DNA of 64,000 bases. It comes from Blastomyces gilchristii SLH14081. Lineage: Eukaryota > Ascomycota > Eurotiomycetes > Onygenales > Ajellomycetaceae. The notes under the pieces are model-generated. The model saw only the letters and a list, made by a program, of their open reading frames with translations. It did no database searches and had not been told where the DNA came from. The translations under genes were made by a program, and so were the position numbers. The stretch spans positions 745,178 through 809,177 of the forward strand of contig NW_003101682.1 in assembly GCF_000003855.2 (NCBI RefSeq), in the 5' to 3' direction. Shown here in pieces: positions 47,129-60,433 of the stretch; positions within the stretch are counted from its first letter, which is position 1; every line of letters starts with the position of its first letter.

Positions 47129-48520
47129 TTTCAAGCTCTGTCAGTTAGCAATCACTTATTATAACTGAAAGAACTAGAAACTTATATATTTCAATCTCTG
47201 TAAACTCTACTGCAGACACTCAGAAGCAGTTATCTGAATCATGAATAATCTCTATAAAAGAAGTCTTAGAGAACTTATTAATTACTTTCAGAATATTATT
47301 TTCTGTATCTGTAATAGAGAAACTTTCTGAACTTATAAATAAATCAATCTTAGTGAAGAATATTCTTGAGTATCTTTTATAAGATTAAGCTATTTTTCTA
47401 TAAGAAATGCTTACTGTCTGTAAATACTCTTGAATTGAGTCTCTAAATATAATCTATAAAAATATCTATAAACTGAAAAGAAACTTTCTTAAGCTGTAAC
47501 TACTTAAGATTATCTACTGAATTACAATCTATAAAAGCTTTTATAAGTTTGTATTTAAAATTGACTTACAAGCTCAGCTATATGATATGAAAGATGAAGA
47601 AGCTGTTATTTATATAATAACAGATCTCTACTACAGTGAAGTCAAGAATTGACTGAATTATTTAAAGAATAATTATAAGAGATTCTACTAATCTGTTCTC
47701 AAGATCTATCTAAAGAATAAGTTAAGAGACTCTATAAGCTGAACAGAAAAAATCTAAGCTGTAATTATTAATATTAGAAAAAGAGATGAGAAATCTGATA
47801 AAGACTACTCACAGCACTTTATAAAATTATAATGTGAATTGAAGTCTGTGAAAATAGAGCTCTGAAACAAGATCTGAATGATGATATTTATAAAGAGATT
47901 AAATAAAAATATATAGAATAAAATTATTAAGTAAGACTCTAAGTTCTTGACTCTGAAGAAACTGATAACTCTTATTCATCACTTAAAGATCACTGTGAGA
48001 GTCACAGATCTGTGAAGAGTGAATCACTGATTAACTCTGTAAGAGTTAGAATAACAGAGAACAGATTTACTGAAAAAAGATGATAAAATATAGAGAGATT
48101 TATATCTGACTGTTAAGTAGAGAGAGAGAGCTTTATAAGCTTCTGTAAACAGAGTATATAACAGAGAGATTAAGAAAAAGAGTCTCTACTTTATCTGTTT
48201 TAAATCAGAATATCTTCACATAAACTATCTGAATAAATTAAAATAGAAATTTGAGAAGTTATAGGCAGAGTTAGTAAGTCTTCTTAAGAGTCTTAAAGCT
48301 GACATCTGAATCTGTTACTTCTTCAATGAAAATACATACTTATGAGAAAAGACTGTACTGCAGTACTACTGCTCTATAAGTACAAAAAGTATTAATGAAC
48401 TCAGAATCTCAGATCACTGTAGTAGTTCTAAAGCTTGTGAAGTAAATAAACTGAATAATAAAAACTGAGAATCTGCTATTATAAGAAGCAGAATATAAGA
48501 ACTCAGATCTGAGAACTGAG

Positions 48521-49026
48521 TAGACTGGCTGCTGAGACCATGAATTTCATGTTTAATCTCATTTAATCTGGTTTCATACATTTCTTCATGTGAATCCCGC
48601 TAGGACTAGTCATTAAAAAAACATGCAAAGTGACTATAGAGCAGATCTTAAAATGAAATCATGACTTGAAAAAAATGAGAAAGTGATTTCATTTAATTTC
48701 ATTTAGTCTCATTCTTAGCATAAAGTTACTATTTTTAGATATTTTAAGGTTTTTTTTAGACTATTTTTAATTTTTTAAAAAGTAACACTTTTTGGTAATG
48801 CTCAAATGAGATTTAAAGTCATTTAAAGCAATAAAAATAATTTAAATTGAGAAGTGGAAATCATGGTCTCATTTGAAAAATGTGATAAGAGTAGACAGTA
48901 AGTCTCACTAAAACAGTATGAGACTACTATCTAATGTTAAAACTGTGTAATGAGATCAGTTGAATTGGTAATGAGACTATCAAAAAATCTGGTCCTGGTT
49001 CCAGACACGGTCACATGATCAGTCTG
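48521..49026 (+). mobile_element. Miniature hAT element M3
   Basis: 506 bp, TAGACTGGCTG to CAGTCTG (last base changed from A). A perfect 8-bp duplication GAACTGAG lies at 48513-48520 and 49027-49034, inside Gypsy-I gag. Confidence 0.93.
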
Positions 49027-49390
49027 GAACTGAGAGACTTATAAGAGCTATCTTGAAATTATAAGATCTCTCTGAAACTTGAAGAAGATTTATCGAAACT
49101 GTAATTATCACAGATATTATAAATAATATATACTTAAGACTTATATAACTTCAAAGACATAATTCACATATAGCTGTTTATAAGTCAGATTTATACTTCT
49201 GATCAGTGTTAACAGACTCACTTACAGAGATAGAATCAGTTAATACTGTAAAGTTAATTAGAGAAGAGAAGCTCATCTATATAATAACTTTATAAATGTC
49301 TGAGAACTTTGTGATTATGAAAACTGAGCTTCAGATATCAGAGAAATGCTGAGATCTCACAGAGATATTTAGTTTAACTAAGATAGCTGA

Positions 49391-49700
49391 TGTGGCGGGG
49401 TGCGTCTGATCAATTATATAGACTATTCTGTTACACTTCACAGATTTCAACTGCTCCATTCTTGAACACATATGCTCTGATTCTCAGCCATTCTCAATCA
49501 CCGATCCTCGGCCGCCGTGAATGCGTATAGATTCTTCTGCCTCGAAGCTCCACTGTGTACATCATCACATACATGTATAAATATTCACTTCAATCACTGA
49601 TTCTTGCACTTTCTCTTTCTTTTCCTTCTCTAATGTTTTTCTCTTTGTTATATAAGACCTATCAATATCATATCAATCTATTCAGTGTAGGCTTCTTATA
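49391..49700 (+). repeat. 5' LTR of Gypsy-H
   Basis: This 310-bp LTR runs from TGTGGCGGGGTGCGTCTG to CTTCTTATA, homologous to the Gypsy-A and Gypsy-E LTRs. CpG is kept in the middle (GATCCTCGGCCGCCGTG near 49503-49519). Confidence 0.9.
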
Positions 49701-51086
49701 TTAGAAAAATGTTCATCATCTTCTTATTAGAAACAATTATATATGCATTGTCTTCTCATTAGAAATGATTATTCATTAAGAGATATCTGAATGCATAATA
49801 ACATATAAGAAAGAGAAACAATCAGTTAAAGTGATCACTGAGTTCTCAGATAGAAGCTTGCTTATCAGTCACTCTGACTCTACAATAAGATCTTACAAAG
49901 AGAATATCAGTAAAAGATCTGAGAGTTTTGACACTCATATATATAAGGTATTCATACAATTATACTTCTTCAAGATTTCACAGTTATCATGCACTCAATG
50001 AATGACATATCTAACAACAATATGAGAGAACTCTTGAATGCGAGCATAGAAGTGATATCACAGTGACTTCAAGCAATATTGAAATTGCAACAACAATAAA
50101 TAGCTGATATGCATGCAACTCAATAACATCAATATGAAGAAATGCAACAATTATCTCAACAAGAAACCTCGGCACAGACAATTTCAATATCTACTGAATT
50201 AAATACAAAAGCACTGAAAGAACACTTAGATGCTTCTGCATATTTCAATACTTCTGATCTCACTCTCTACTCATTATGAAGAATGAAAATGCTTATGAAA
50301 CTGAGTGTAGATGAAGATGTCATCAGTATGTTAATTAATCAAGATTAGTATATCAATGAATGATTGAAGAATCATGTGAAACAGAAGTTTCATTCATAAA
50401 TAAAAGTATGTGAATCAGTGTTATAAACATCTGATAATATTATCAAATATCTTGATGTTCTGTTCTGAGACACTATCATGCAACAGAAAGTATTAGATTG
50501 ATTACAGAGTGTTTAACAGAGAAACACTTCTCTTACAACATTTATCTCTGACTTCAACATCAATATTCTAGAAGCAGGTGATCAATCTTGAGAGAATTAA
50601 ATGAAGATTAGTATGCTCAAGAAGACATTCACTTTTGAACTCTTACAGGCTCTTGTAAGTGTAGATAAAGACCAGACTTATGAAGATTTCTACACACAGC
50701 TCTGAACATTGAATGACTGTTATTATTATTATTCTTCAATTATAGATGTATGCAGTCAGAGACTATGACATCTACCTGAGAACTAAAAGTTCTCAGGGTT
50801 TTTCCTATATCTACACAGTTAACTATTATACATTCATCAATTTCAGATATGCAAAATCAGAAAATTCCAGCTCAGAATACAAAAACTGTTTACAAATTGC
50901 AGTATTTTAACATCTTCTGATACTTTGAAACCATTTGACATGACAAAAGAAAAGAGAACACAGTCTTAAAGATAGACACATTAAATAGATAAATAGAAAA
51001 GAATAGAAAGAAAAAGATAAAGTAATAGAATGAGAGACTGTAATGAAACAAATTATTGAAAGATAGTATATAGCTGTTTTAACAGA

Positions 51087-54000
51087 CTATATCTGATCAA
51101 TTTCCTCCTCTTCATATTCAGATATTTCTGAATTCAGCCATTTTCTTGTAGCTGCTTGAGTTTCTGATAGAAAGTCTATTAAGTATTTAATTCCTGTCTC
51201 AGTTGAGAATAAGAATCTCATATTTAATTGATTTAGATCATACTTCTCTTTCAATCTGACTCTGAGACTATTGTATAATGCACAGTGCATTACAATATGC
51301 TCAGGATTCTCATTTACATTGCAGAATGAGCATTCTATTGAATCAAATCTATCATCAAATCTTTGTATATAAGATTTGAAATAGCCATGTTCTAATTTCA
51401 GCTGTATTATAGATGAGAATATTTTCTTTTTACATTTAATTGAACAAGGTTTTCACTTGGGTTTTGTTTCAAATCTTGAATAATGTATACTCTTCTTTTA
51501 TTTCTGCCAGCTTTCATTCCACTTGTCTAAACAAGATTCTTTTATTTTCCTCTTTATAAAAGATCAGGACACAATTTTTTGAACAGATCTGCTTAATTCT
51601 TAACCTTTTTTTGCAGCTGAATCAGCCAATTCATTACCATGAATATTCATATGAGTAGGAACTCAGTGCAGATAAATTATCAGCTTTGATGTTCTTCTCT
51701 TTTGAATTTTTAAAATGAAGTTTAAGATCAGTTCAAGATTCATTTGATTATTATGAATCTGACTATTTCTAAGTCTTTTTAAAGCAGCTTGACTATCAGA
51801 GAATATTCATATCTCTTTCAAACTATTTTCTCTTTTATGAGATTTTATTTCAATAAGTTTGAAAGCTTTCACTATTATAAATAATTCAGCATCAAAGACT
51901 TCAGATTCACTGCCTAAATTCCAGAAATCTGAGATAAAATTAATATTATCTTCAGTATAAGCAATGCCTGCATCTAATCTATTCAAATTCTTATTTTTTG
52001 AGTCATCTGAATAAATCAGAATAGAGTCTTTTATATTTATTGTAGAAATTCTCTTCAAATGCTGTTCATATTCTTTCTCTTTAGATAGTTTACTTATTTA
52101 CAAGTCTATAAGAGATTCAAGCTTTTCTCTTCAGAGAGATAACTTCTCATGATCAACTTTTTCAACATTTAAAGAAGAACATTGATTTTTAATCAGTGAG
52201 CATAGTCTGTACAGTTGAGAAGACATTTTCTTTGAAGAATTATTTTCATTTCAATCAAGAAATCTATTTCAATCCAGTTCATTTCCAGAGTTAACTGATG
52301 AAAATGAGAAAGAGACTCTTTCTCTGATTATATGATTTAAGCTTATCTTTATAACTCTCAGAGCATAGTTCATACAGGCCTTTTCAAATCTAATAGCAGA
52401 AGAAGGAATTGAAGCTTCAATTTTCATTACTTTAATAGGAGATGATTTGAATGCTTTCAGAATTCTTCTCAAAGCTCTGTTTTGCAGACTTTGAAAGAGT
52501 TCAGTGAAATTTCCTTGATTATTTCATCAAACTTGAACTTCATAATCAGCTACTGAGATAATACAGGCTATATATAACTATCTCATAGCCTGGAAGAATA
52601 GACCTCTCTCTGTATTTGATAGTCTGATAATGTTATTCAATAGTCTTTCTGCCTTGACAGTTCTTTGTTGAATATGATATTTAAAATTCAACTTGAAGTG
52701 TAATCATACTCCTAATCATTTGACATTTAAACTGGGTTTAATCTCTCTATTTAAAAGAGTTAGAGACAGTTCTTTCTCATTGAATCTAGAAAAGAAATGA
52801 ATTAACTCAGTTTTATTCATATCAAATTGAATTTGATTGATATCTGCTCTGATAAGGATTTTCTTTACAGCATTTTCAATCACTTTCAAATTCTCTTTGA
52901 TAGTTTTTGAGCTGTAGACTAGATCAATATCATCTATATAACTTGAAGATCACACTATTTTCATATTTCTATCTTTGAATAGATATGCAGTGTATATTAC
53001 AAATAAAATGAGTGAGATTGAAGATTCTTACAGCACTTCTATTTTTATCTCAGTCTTGTCTTATTTCAGTCTATCAAAGAAAAGTTGTATAATTGTTTTA
53101 GATATAAAACAGTCAACTCATTTTATTAGAGAAAGTGACAGTTTTAACATCTTCAAAGTCTGAATTAATTTTGACTTTGAAACATAATCAAATGCTTCTT
53201 TTATATCAATAAAAACTGCAGTTGAGACCAGATCTTCATGCTTTGCTATTTGAATATCATGAATAACTGAGAGAACAGTGTCAATTGCAGAACATTGTTT
53301 TCTATCTCTCATTTATTCACTGAATAAAAGAGAGTTATTAATAGAGCTTATAAAAGATAGTCAAGTAGCTATTATCTTTTTCAAAATCTTTTCTACACAG
53401 TTTAATAGAGATATTACTCTATATGACTTAGAAATTGAAGTTTTTCTATTAGGTTTTGTAAGAATCACTCCAGTGGCTTCTCTTCAGCATTCAGAATGAT
53501 ATTCATTTTTCAAGAGATTGAAAAAGAGCTCAAAATATTCATTCTTTAAGTAGGAATATGTATTTTGAATAATCAAGTGATTAATTGAATCAGGCCCTGC
53601 AGCAGTTTTAACAGAACTTGAGAAGATAGCTGACTCTAATTCATCTTATGTAAGATCAGACCATTCCCAGTCATTTTCATCAATGTAGTTGAGAAGTAAT
53701 ATATTCTCTTTCTCTGAATCTGAATCTGAATCTGATGAGTTCTGAAAGAGAATTCTCATGAAAGCTTGACATTTTTTCTCAAAAGAGTTTGCTGTATATA
53801 ATTCATTCTGAAACTCATATTCTAAGGCTGGAAGTTTTGCTACACTTCTTGTTTTAGTATAGTTAAAAGCTTTAAAAACTTCCTTCTCTTATACTTCTTC
53901 AAGAAATTTATTCCAGCAGTCTGTTTTAGCTCTTTTAATATCTGAAAAATATTCATTTCTGACAGCTTTGAACTCTTCATCAGATATTACATTATTCTTT

Positions 54001-55049
54001 CAATCTCTTCTAGCAGTAGCTAATTCTTTTCTTTTAGATGAGATATTCTCATTTTATCAAGGTTTTGAATACTCAGAAGATTTTCTCTTTGAAATATTAT
54101 CTTTAACACTTGTTAGAATAATAGATGTAATAAGCTTCACTCTATTCTCAAGCATTTCATTTGAGATATCTTGACCAGAATTTTAATATAGCTCATTCTG
54201 TCTTTCAGATTTTAACAGTTTTATGCTTTCTTCAACTGCTTTTCAATCAGCTTTTTCAAAGTTAAACTGATTAGAGAGAAGAGGATTTTCACTTATTTGT
54301 TTTTCACTCAGTTCAATATCAAATTGAATAATCTCATGACCTGATCCTGATGTCTCATTTGAATTAATAAATCAGTTTACAAGTCTTCTTTTCATTAGAT
54401 TTTATAACATGAAGATTAGATCTATAATAGATTTCTATTTCATGCCTTTTCTAAAGAATGTTTATTAATCAGACTTATTAATCAAATCTATTGAATGCTC
54501 AAAGATTCATTCAATCAGATTATCAGCTCTCACTGCTCTCTTGCATTCTGAATTTTATCAGAGATGATGGACATTGAAATCTCCTACAATTATAGAGTTT
54601 CTTGATGAAGTTATGTTCAGAAATTCTCTATCAATTGTTCAGATATTGTTATTTTCCTTCAATGACTTTTCATTACAGATATTTATAAGCTGTATAGTAT
54701 CAAACTCATTTTCTTTATCTATAATATCACTCACCAGAATATCAGAGTCAGACATGATATCAAATCTTAGATTAAATTAATATCTTGATCTCTTTCTTTC
54801 ATAGATCATTACTCTTGACTTTATCTCAGACTTTTGAGGTAGAAAGTAGTAGTAGCTTGAATGAGAAATGATGTAATTTTGCTCAGCATCAAAATTCAGT
54901 TTCTGAAGTAGTATAAAATCAACTTTTTATTCAAATACAATTTAAAGACAAGAATAAATACAATTTGAGTTTCTATTCACATTATTTTGAGTAAATGTGA
55001 TTTTTGAAAAGTTTTTAAACTTTTTTTGTTGTTTTTGTTGTATATTCAT
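51087..55049 (-). pseudogene. LINE-G ORF2 remnant (endonuclease-RT-RNase H)
   Basis: ATG at 55049 and TAG at 51089-51087 give about 1320 codons. AP-type endonuclease covers about residues 30-250 (ILLQKLNFDAEQNYIISHSS; NSIIVGDFNVHH region near 54590). RT covers about residues 480-760 with MRDRKQCSAIDTVLSVIHDI and SYIDDIDLVYSS near 52940-52905. RNase H covers about residues 980-1120 with NIHGNELADSA, and the terminal zinc motif follows at 51340-51280. The architecture with a C-terminal RNase H fits the Tad1 group. Stops, mostly TGA at Trp sites, inactivate it. Confidence 0.88.
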
Positions 55050-55078
55050 ACTAAAAGAGAGTAGAGATAGAGTAGGAT

Positions 55079-56055
55079 CTAGTCACTATCATCAGATAGT
55101 AGATTATAACTATTTTGAAAAGTAGGGATCTCAACTGCTTGCATTATATCTAGTTTATCATCAGAGTCATTTCTCAATTCTCTAATCTTAACAGGAGTTT
55201 GAGGATTCAAATTCTGTTTACATTTAGCTGAAGAATTGAAGTTTGAAGATTTAGATAGTTGAGAGTTTCTTCTTTTTAAGTTTGTAGTTGAAAGTCTACT
55301 GACTTGACTCTTCTCTTCAGTTCTAGATTGACTTTGAGCTTCACCTTTTCTCCAGTTCTTTTGAGTTCTAGGAGCAAACATACATTCTTTTGATCTAGAT
55401 GCATGTTTTTCTTTGCAATTAGAGCACTTAAGCAGAGTGTGTTGACATATTTCATCTCTTTTTAAGCATGTTTCACATTTATGCTCACTAGTTTTGTGAT
55501 CTCTGGCACAGAATACACATTTTGAGTCTCTAAAACATGAGATTGCAAAGTGTTCATATCTTTGACAGTTTGAACCCTGTGTTTGAGCTTTGAGATTCAT
55601 TCTTGAGTCTTTGTATTCATGAACTCTTATTTTCAAACCTGCTACTCTTACTTCAGAGATCTTTGACTGTTCAAGTGTTTTTGTATATACTAGAACAGAG
55701 GCATTTCTCCTGCTTTGTCTGAACTCAATTGAATTTAGTCATACAGGCTTCTTTCTCAGTTGAATAGAGTTGTATTCTTTCAATTCATTTTTGAGAAGTA
55801 GCATTCCTTCTTCACAGTCAAAAATTTCAACTGGAATATTATGAAGAATGAATTTGTCTCACTTTTCATCTCTTTCAGATAGAATTGTTGTGTTTAGCAA
55901 AGATTCTACTGCTGACTTCCAGAGATTCTCATTCTGAATAAGGAATTCAGTACTGAATTCAGGCATTGTAGTCAGAATGATGAAGTTTTCAAAGAATGAT
56001 GGCTTAATTGAAGCTATAACTGGTTTTTGAACTTCAATATCAGTCATCAACTGAG
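55079..56055 (-). pseudogene. LINE-G ORF1, N-terminally truncated
   Basis: A 185-codon stretch (55636-55079) is open and holds the zinc region in its best state. It reads NCQRYEHFAISCFRDSKCVFC, with KCETCLKRDEICQHTLLKC and NCKEKHASRSKEC following. It ends LLSDDSD at TAG 55081-55079. The N-terminal part of ORF1 and the leader are missing because of 5' truncation at 56055. Confidence 0.88.
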
Positions 56056-56838
56056 ATTGAATGACTGTCTTATCAAGCTCAAAAGTATACAGAACAGTGA
56101 TAGAAGATGTTACACTTCAGTCACTTATACACTCATGCTGAAGAACAGCAATGATGCAGATATCATGAACTGAATAGATTTAAATGTCTATGCATAAGTA
56201 AGAGTTTTCATCATTTGAACAGGCTTCTGAGTTTCTGAGATCACTTCTGAGAAAGTTGTTGATCAACATTAACATGAAGTATGCATCAACTGTAACTGAT
56301 TAGAACTCATTACTTTCAACTGCTGATTAATCTATATGTCTTCACACTTAAGAGAAAGACTAGCATCTCTTCAATCAAGAGAAATATCAGTGTCTTCTCA
56401 TTTGAAGAATGAATCAGTGCCTGTCCATATTAACTACATTGCAGTGAAGAAAGATTTAGAAGATAACTATGAGAATACTCTGATGAAACAGAGAAAAGAT
56501 TAGCTTCTGTTTAAATTTGTAAACAGAAGCTTGAAGAGGTTGAATGACAATAATTTGAAGAGAAAATGACAATGAATGCAATTCTTGTATCTACTGTGAT
56601 TGATAACATGTATAATATGAAAGCCATGATAGACAGCAGTCTATGCCATTATACAATGATTAAATCTTCAATTGTAAGATGTTATAACCTTCAGTGTATT
56701 CTCTTATCAAGACCCTGACTTCTCACAGAATTTGATGATTCAAAAGACATTCACACTTGTTACATGGTGAAACTAAACATAGATGTTGAAGAACATCAAT
56801 GTGAAGATGCCTATGCATATAAAGTTGAGAATCTTGAC

Positions 56839-57344
56839 TAGACTGGCCGCCGGGACTATGAATTTCATGTTTGGTCCCATTTGGTCTGATCTCATATATT
56901 TCTTGGCATGAATCCCGCTGGGACTAGCTATTAAAAAAACATGTAAAGTGACTATATATCAGATCTTAAAATGAAATCATGACTTGAAAAAAATGAGAAA
57001 GTGATTTCATTTGATCTCATTTAGTCTCATTCTTGATGTAAAGTGACTATTTTTAGACATTTTAAGGTTCTTTTTAGACTATGTTTAATTTTTTAAAAAG
57101 TAATGCTTTTTGATAACACTCAAATGAGATTTAAAGTCATTTAAAGCAATAAAAATAATTTAAATTGAGAAGTGAAAATCATGATCTCATTTAAAAAATG
57201 TAATAAGAGTAGACAGTAAGTCTCACTGAGACAGTATGAGACTACTATCTAATGTTAAAACAATGTAATGAGATCAGTTGAATTGATAATAAGACTATCA
57301 AAAAATCTGGTTCTGATCTCAGACACGGTCATACAGTCAGTCTA
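56839..57344 (+). mobile_element. Miniature hAT element M1
   Basis: 506 bp, TAGACTGGCCG to CAGTCTA. A perfect 8-bp duplication ATCTTGAC (56831-56838, 57345-57352) lies in Gypsy-H. Its left end keeps GGCCGCCGGGAC, close to the ancestral state. Confidence 0.94.
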
Positions 57345-59463
57345 ATCTTGACTATGATCTTACGCTAGAACTTGCCTGGCTATCTGAACAAGGCATCTTA
57401 TTGAATGCTCAAAACAAGAGCTTAATATTCTTAAATAATGATAGGATTTACAAAGATGATATTCACAAGACTATGAACCTTACACAGATCTCTGCCAATA
57501 CTTATGAAATGCTCTGAAAAAGAAGTCATTATCAAAACTACTGACAGAGTTACTAACAAAGTCACTGATGACAGAATCATGTATCAATCTATTTCACCAG
57601 TCTGATCAATATCAAGAAAGCTCTAGAAAAGTTATTCTGTACTATAATAACAGATTCTCACACAAAACTTTCTCAATAATATCATGACTATCTAGATATC
57701 TTCTGACAAGATAATATTATAAATATACTCTCTTTATAAGGCTCAGAAGTGAATCACAGTATCAAGTTAGAAAAGAAGAATAATAAGAACTCTGAGTCAC
57801 TGTGAGACTCTCTTTATAATATGTCTCAAGATAAACTTCTACTTCTTCAAAAGACACTCAATGATCTGTTGAATAAGAAATTCATATATATTAGCAACTC
57901 TTTCACTGCAGCTTCTATTCTCTTTGTAAAGAAGTCAGATGAAGAACTTCAATTCTGTGTGAACTACTGAGATCTGAATAGATTGATAAAGAAAGATCAT
58001 TATCTCTTATCTCTTATCAATGAAACTCTAGCATATATTAAATGAGCTTAAAGATTTAAAAAGCTAGATATCATCACTGCATTTCATAAGATTCATATCA
58101 CTGAAGAAGATGAATGACTTACAGTATTCTGAACATATTATGACCTCTTTGAATGAGTAGTCACACTCTTTGAACTGGCTAACACTTTCAGTATATTTCA
58201 GAAGTATATTAACTAAGCAATCTGAGATTTTCTTAATAAGTTTGCAGCTGCTTATCTAGATAACATTCTCATCTTCACTGATGAATTCAGAAAAGAGTAT
58301 CAAGAGCATGTATGAAGAGTATTATAATAACTATGAGAAGCAGAACTATCAATTAATATTAACAAGTGTGATTTCAAAGTTAAGAGTACTAAATACTTAG
58401 ATTTCATCATAGAAGCTGATAAGAGAATTCAAATGAATTCTGAGAAGATCTCTGTTATTCTTAAATGAGAAGCTTTATATACTGTGAAAGATATATGAAG
58501 CTTCATTGAATTTACTAACTTTTATCAGTAATTTATACAAAACTTCTCAGATATCATAAGATTACTTACAGAACTTACTAAGAAAGACTCAGTATTTCAA
58601 TGATCAGTGAACACTGAAGCTGCATTTATATAAATGAAGAAAATGTTCATTAATATCTCTCTGCTGATAATATTCAATTCTGATTGTGAAATAGTTGTTA
58701 AAGCTGATTTCTCTGACTATATCACAGAAGAAGCTATATTGTAATATAATGATAAAGATATCTTACAATCATGTATCTTTATATCTAAGAAACTGAGTCC
58801 TGCTGAATACAATTATAAGATCTATGATAAGAAACTTCTTATAATTATACACTGTCTAGAAGACTAAGACTCTGAACTCCGAAGTATCTCTGAATTTAAG
58901 ATAATCATAGACTATAAGAATCTCAAATACTTCACAACTATCTGTAAACTTACTGAATAACAGATATAATAATCTGAGTTTCTAAGCTGCTTTTATTTTA
59001 CAATACACTATCACCTCAGCAGTCAGAACTTAATGATAGATGCACTCTTGCAATGAGAATAAGATATACTGTCTGATATAACAGACACATACTGACTGAA
59101 TCAAGAACACTGACTCTTAAACCTGAAGATATTAGTTGATTATGATGAGATCACTCATGACACTATACACACTTCTCTAATTAGAACACTCTCTCTCTGA
59201 ACTGATACTGATATCTCCACTTCTTCTACACTGAATGAACTGTGATATACAGTAGCTTAGACTGATGAACTTCTTCAAATTCTCACTAAAGCAGTATAAT
59301 AAGAAGCATCTCAATTCTCTTCAGAATTACATATAAAGACTGACATCTTATAATGTTCAATAGATAACAGTAATACTCTGCCATTCTGTGAATAATACTG
59401 AGTCTCTCACTCTGAACTCTTATACATCTGAATAATGCAAGAGATGCATGATTCATATATAAC

Positions 59464-59969
59464 TAGACTGACTGTGTGACCGTGTCTGAGACCAGGACCA
59501 GATTTTTTGATAGTCTCATTACCAATTCGACTGATCCCATTACACGGTTTTAACATTAGATAGTAGTTTCATACTGTTTCAGTGAGACTTACTGTCTACT
59601 CTTGTCACATTTTTCAAATGAGACCATGATTTCCACTTCTCAATTTAAATTATTTTTATTACTTTAAATGACTTTAAATCTCATTTAAGCATTATCAAAA
59701 AGTGTTACTTTTTAAAAAATTAAAAATAGTCTAAAAAAAACCTTAAAATGTCTAAAAATAGTAACTTTATGCCAAGAATGAGACTAAATGAAACCAAATG
59801 AAATCACTTTCTCATTTTTTTCAAGTCATGGTTTCATTTTAAGATCTGATATATAGTCACTTTACATGTTTTTTTGATAGCCAGTCCCAGCGGGATTCAC
59901 GCCAAGAAATGTATGGGACCAGACCAAATGAGATCAAACATGAAATTCATGATCCCGGCGGCCAGTCTA
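59464..59969 (-). mobile_element. Miniature hAT element M2
   Basis: 506 bp, TAGACTGACTG to CGGCCAGTCTA. A perfect 8-bp duplication TATATAAC (59456-59463, 59970-59977) lies in Gypsy-H integrase. It retains GATCCCGGCGGCC and is among the least mutated copies. Confidence 0.94.
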
Positions 59970-60433
59970 TATATAACTGATTATTCAGACTGTGAACAAC
60001 TGTATTGAATAATCTCTTGAGAATTCTACTGATCTGAGATATTAAATAGTATCAGATATTTTGTCTGAAACTGCTACTGTTGTTCTTTTATTATCTTATG
60101 AAAGAACTGTAGAAAAGATCTGCTGAAACTGCTTAATATCTCTGATTGAATCTGATAAGATGTAATAATTGACTTTGCTGTTGATCTCTCTGAGAGTAAG
60201 AGTTATAGAAACATTCTGATTATTATGAATCAATTGAGCAAAGATATAATATTGAAATCTTATAATAAGATGAATACTGAACAAGTTACTGAAGCTTTTC
60301 TACAGAGCTCATTCTATCAAATGCATGAATTACTGAGATCTATAGTATTGAATTAAGACTGTTAATTCATGAGCACTGTCTGAACAAGAATCTGTCAAGT
60401 TCTCAAGATTATATGCTGTCTGTTAACTGTGTT

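Larger units (their letters stand above)
46871..49390 (+). mobile_element. Gypsy-I, 5' part of a Gypsy-C family element
   Basis: A 258-bp LTR (46871-47128, TGTGAGAAATCCCGC to TTACA) is followed by gag sequence parallel to 11139-12890 of Gypsy-C. Miniature M3 interrupts it. At 49390 it is cut by Gypsy-H in the region just before RT. The remainder and the 3' LTR are absent from the window, so it is a truncated copy. Confidence 0.88.
50720..56055 (-). mobile_element. LINE-G, nearly complete LINE truncated within ORF1
   Basis: The 12-bp duplication ATTGAATGACTG at 50708-50719 and 56056-56067 flanks a 5.3-kb LINE, uninterrupted by other elements. It has a (TTA)n tail at its left end, then ORF2 and the C-terminal two thirds of ORF1. 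It is the most useful uninterrupted copy for reading ORF2. Confidence 0.94.
50000..56570 (+). pseudogene. Gypsy-H gag remnant, split by LINE-G
   Basis: Pieces at about 50000-50719 and 56068-56570 align with Gypsy-A gag. The join across LINE-G falls in the codons for QTLNDCLIKL, where the 12-bp target duplication lies. A segment near 56330-56420 contains extra short repeats of CTTCACACTTAAGAG / CTTCTCATTTGAAG type, absent from Gypsy-A. Stops are numerous. Confidence 0.75.
49391..60430 (+). mobile_element. Gypsy-H, Gypsy-A family element lacking its 3' end
   Basis: A 5' LTR at 49391-49700 is followed by gag (split by LINE-G), protease, RT, RNase H and integrase, interrupted by M1 and M2. It matches Gypsy-A up to the integrase stretch ending near 60427, then stops abruptly at repeat SR copy 2. 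The chromodomain and 3' LTR are missing. It inserted into Gypsy-I. Confidence 0.9.
56572..60430 (+). pseudogene. Gypsy-H pol remnant, split by M1 and M2
   Basis: Protease begins near 56572 (AMIDSS at about 56625). RT at about 57830-58500 shows SILFVKKSDEELQFCV, but its active site reads YLDN (TATCTAGATAAC near 58251). RNase H lies near 58680-58990. Integrase covers about 59430-60427 around M2. The chromodomain end is missing. It is inactive through stops and truncation. Confidence 0.82.

Noticed and set aside
60096..60284. 62-codon open frame on the - strand
   Set aside because: It is antisense to Gypsy-H integrase.
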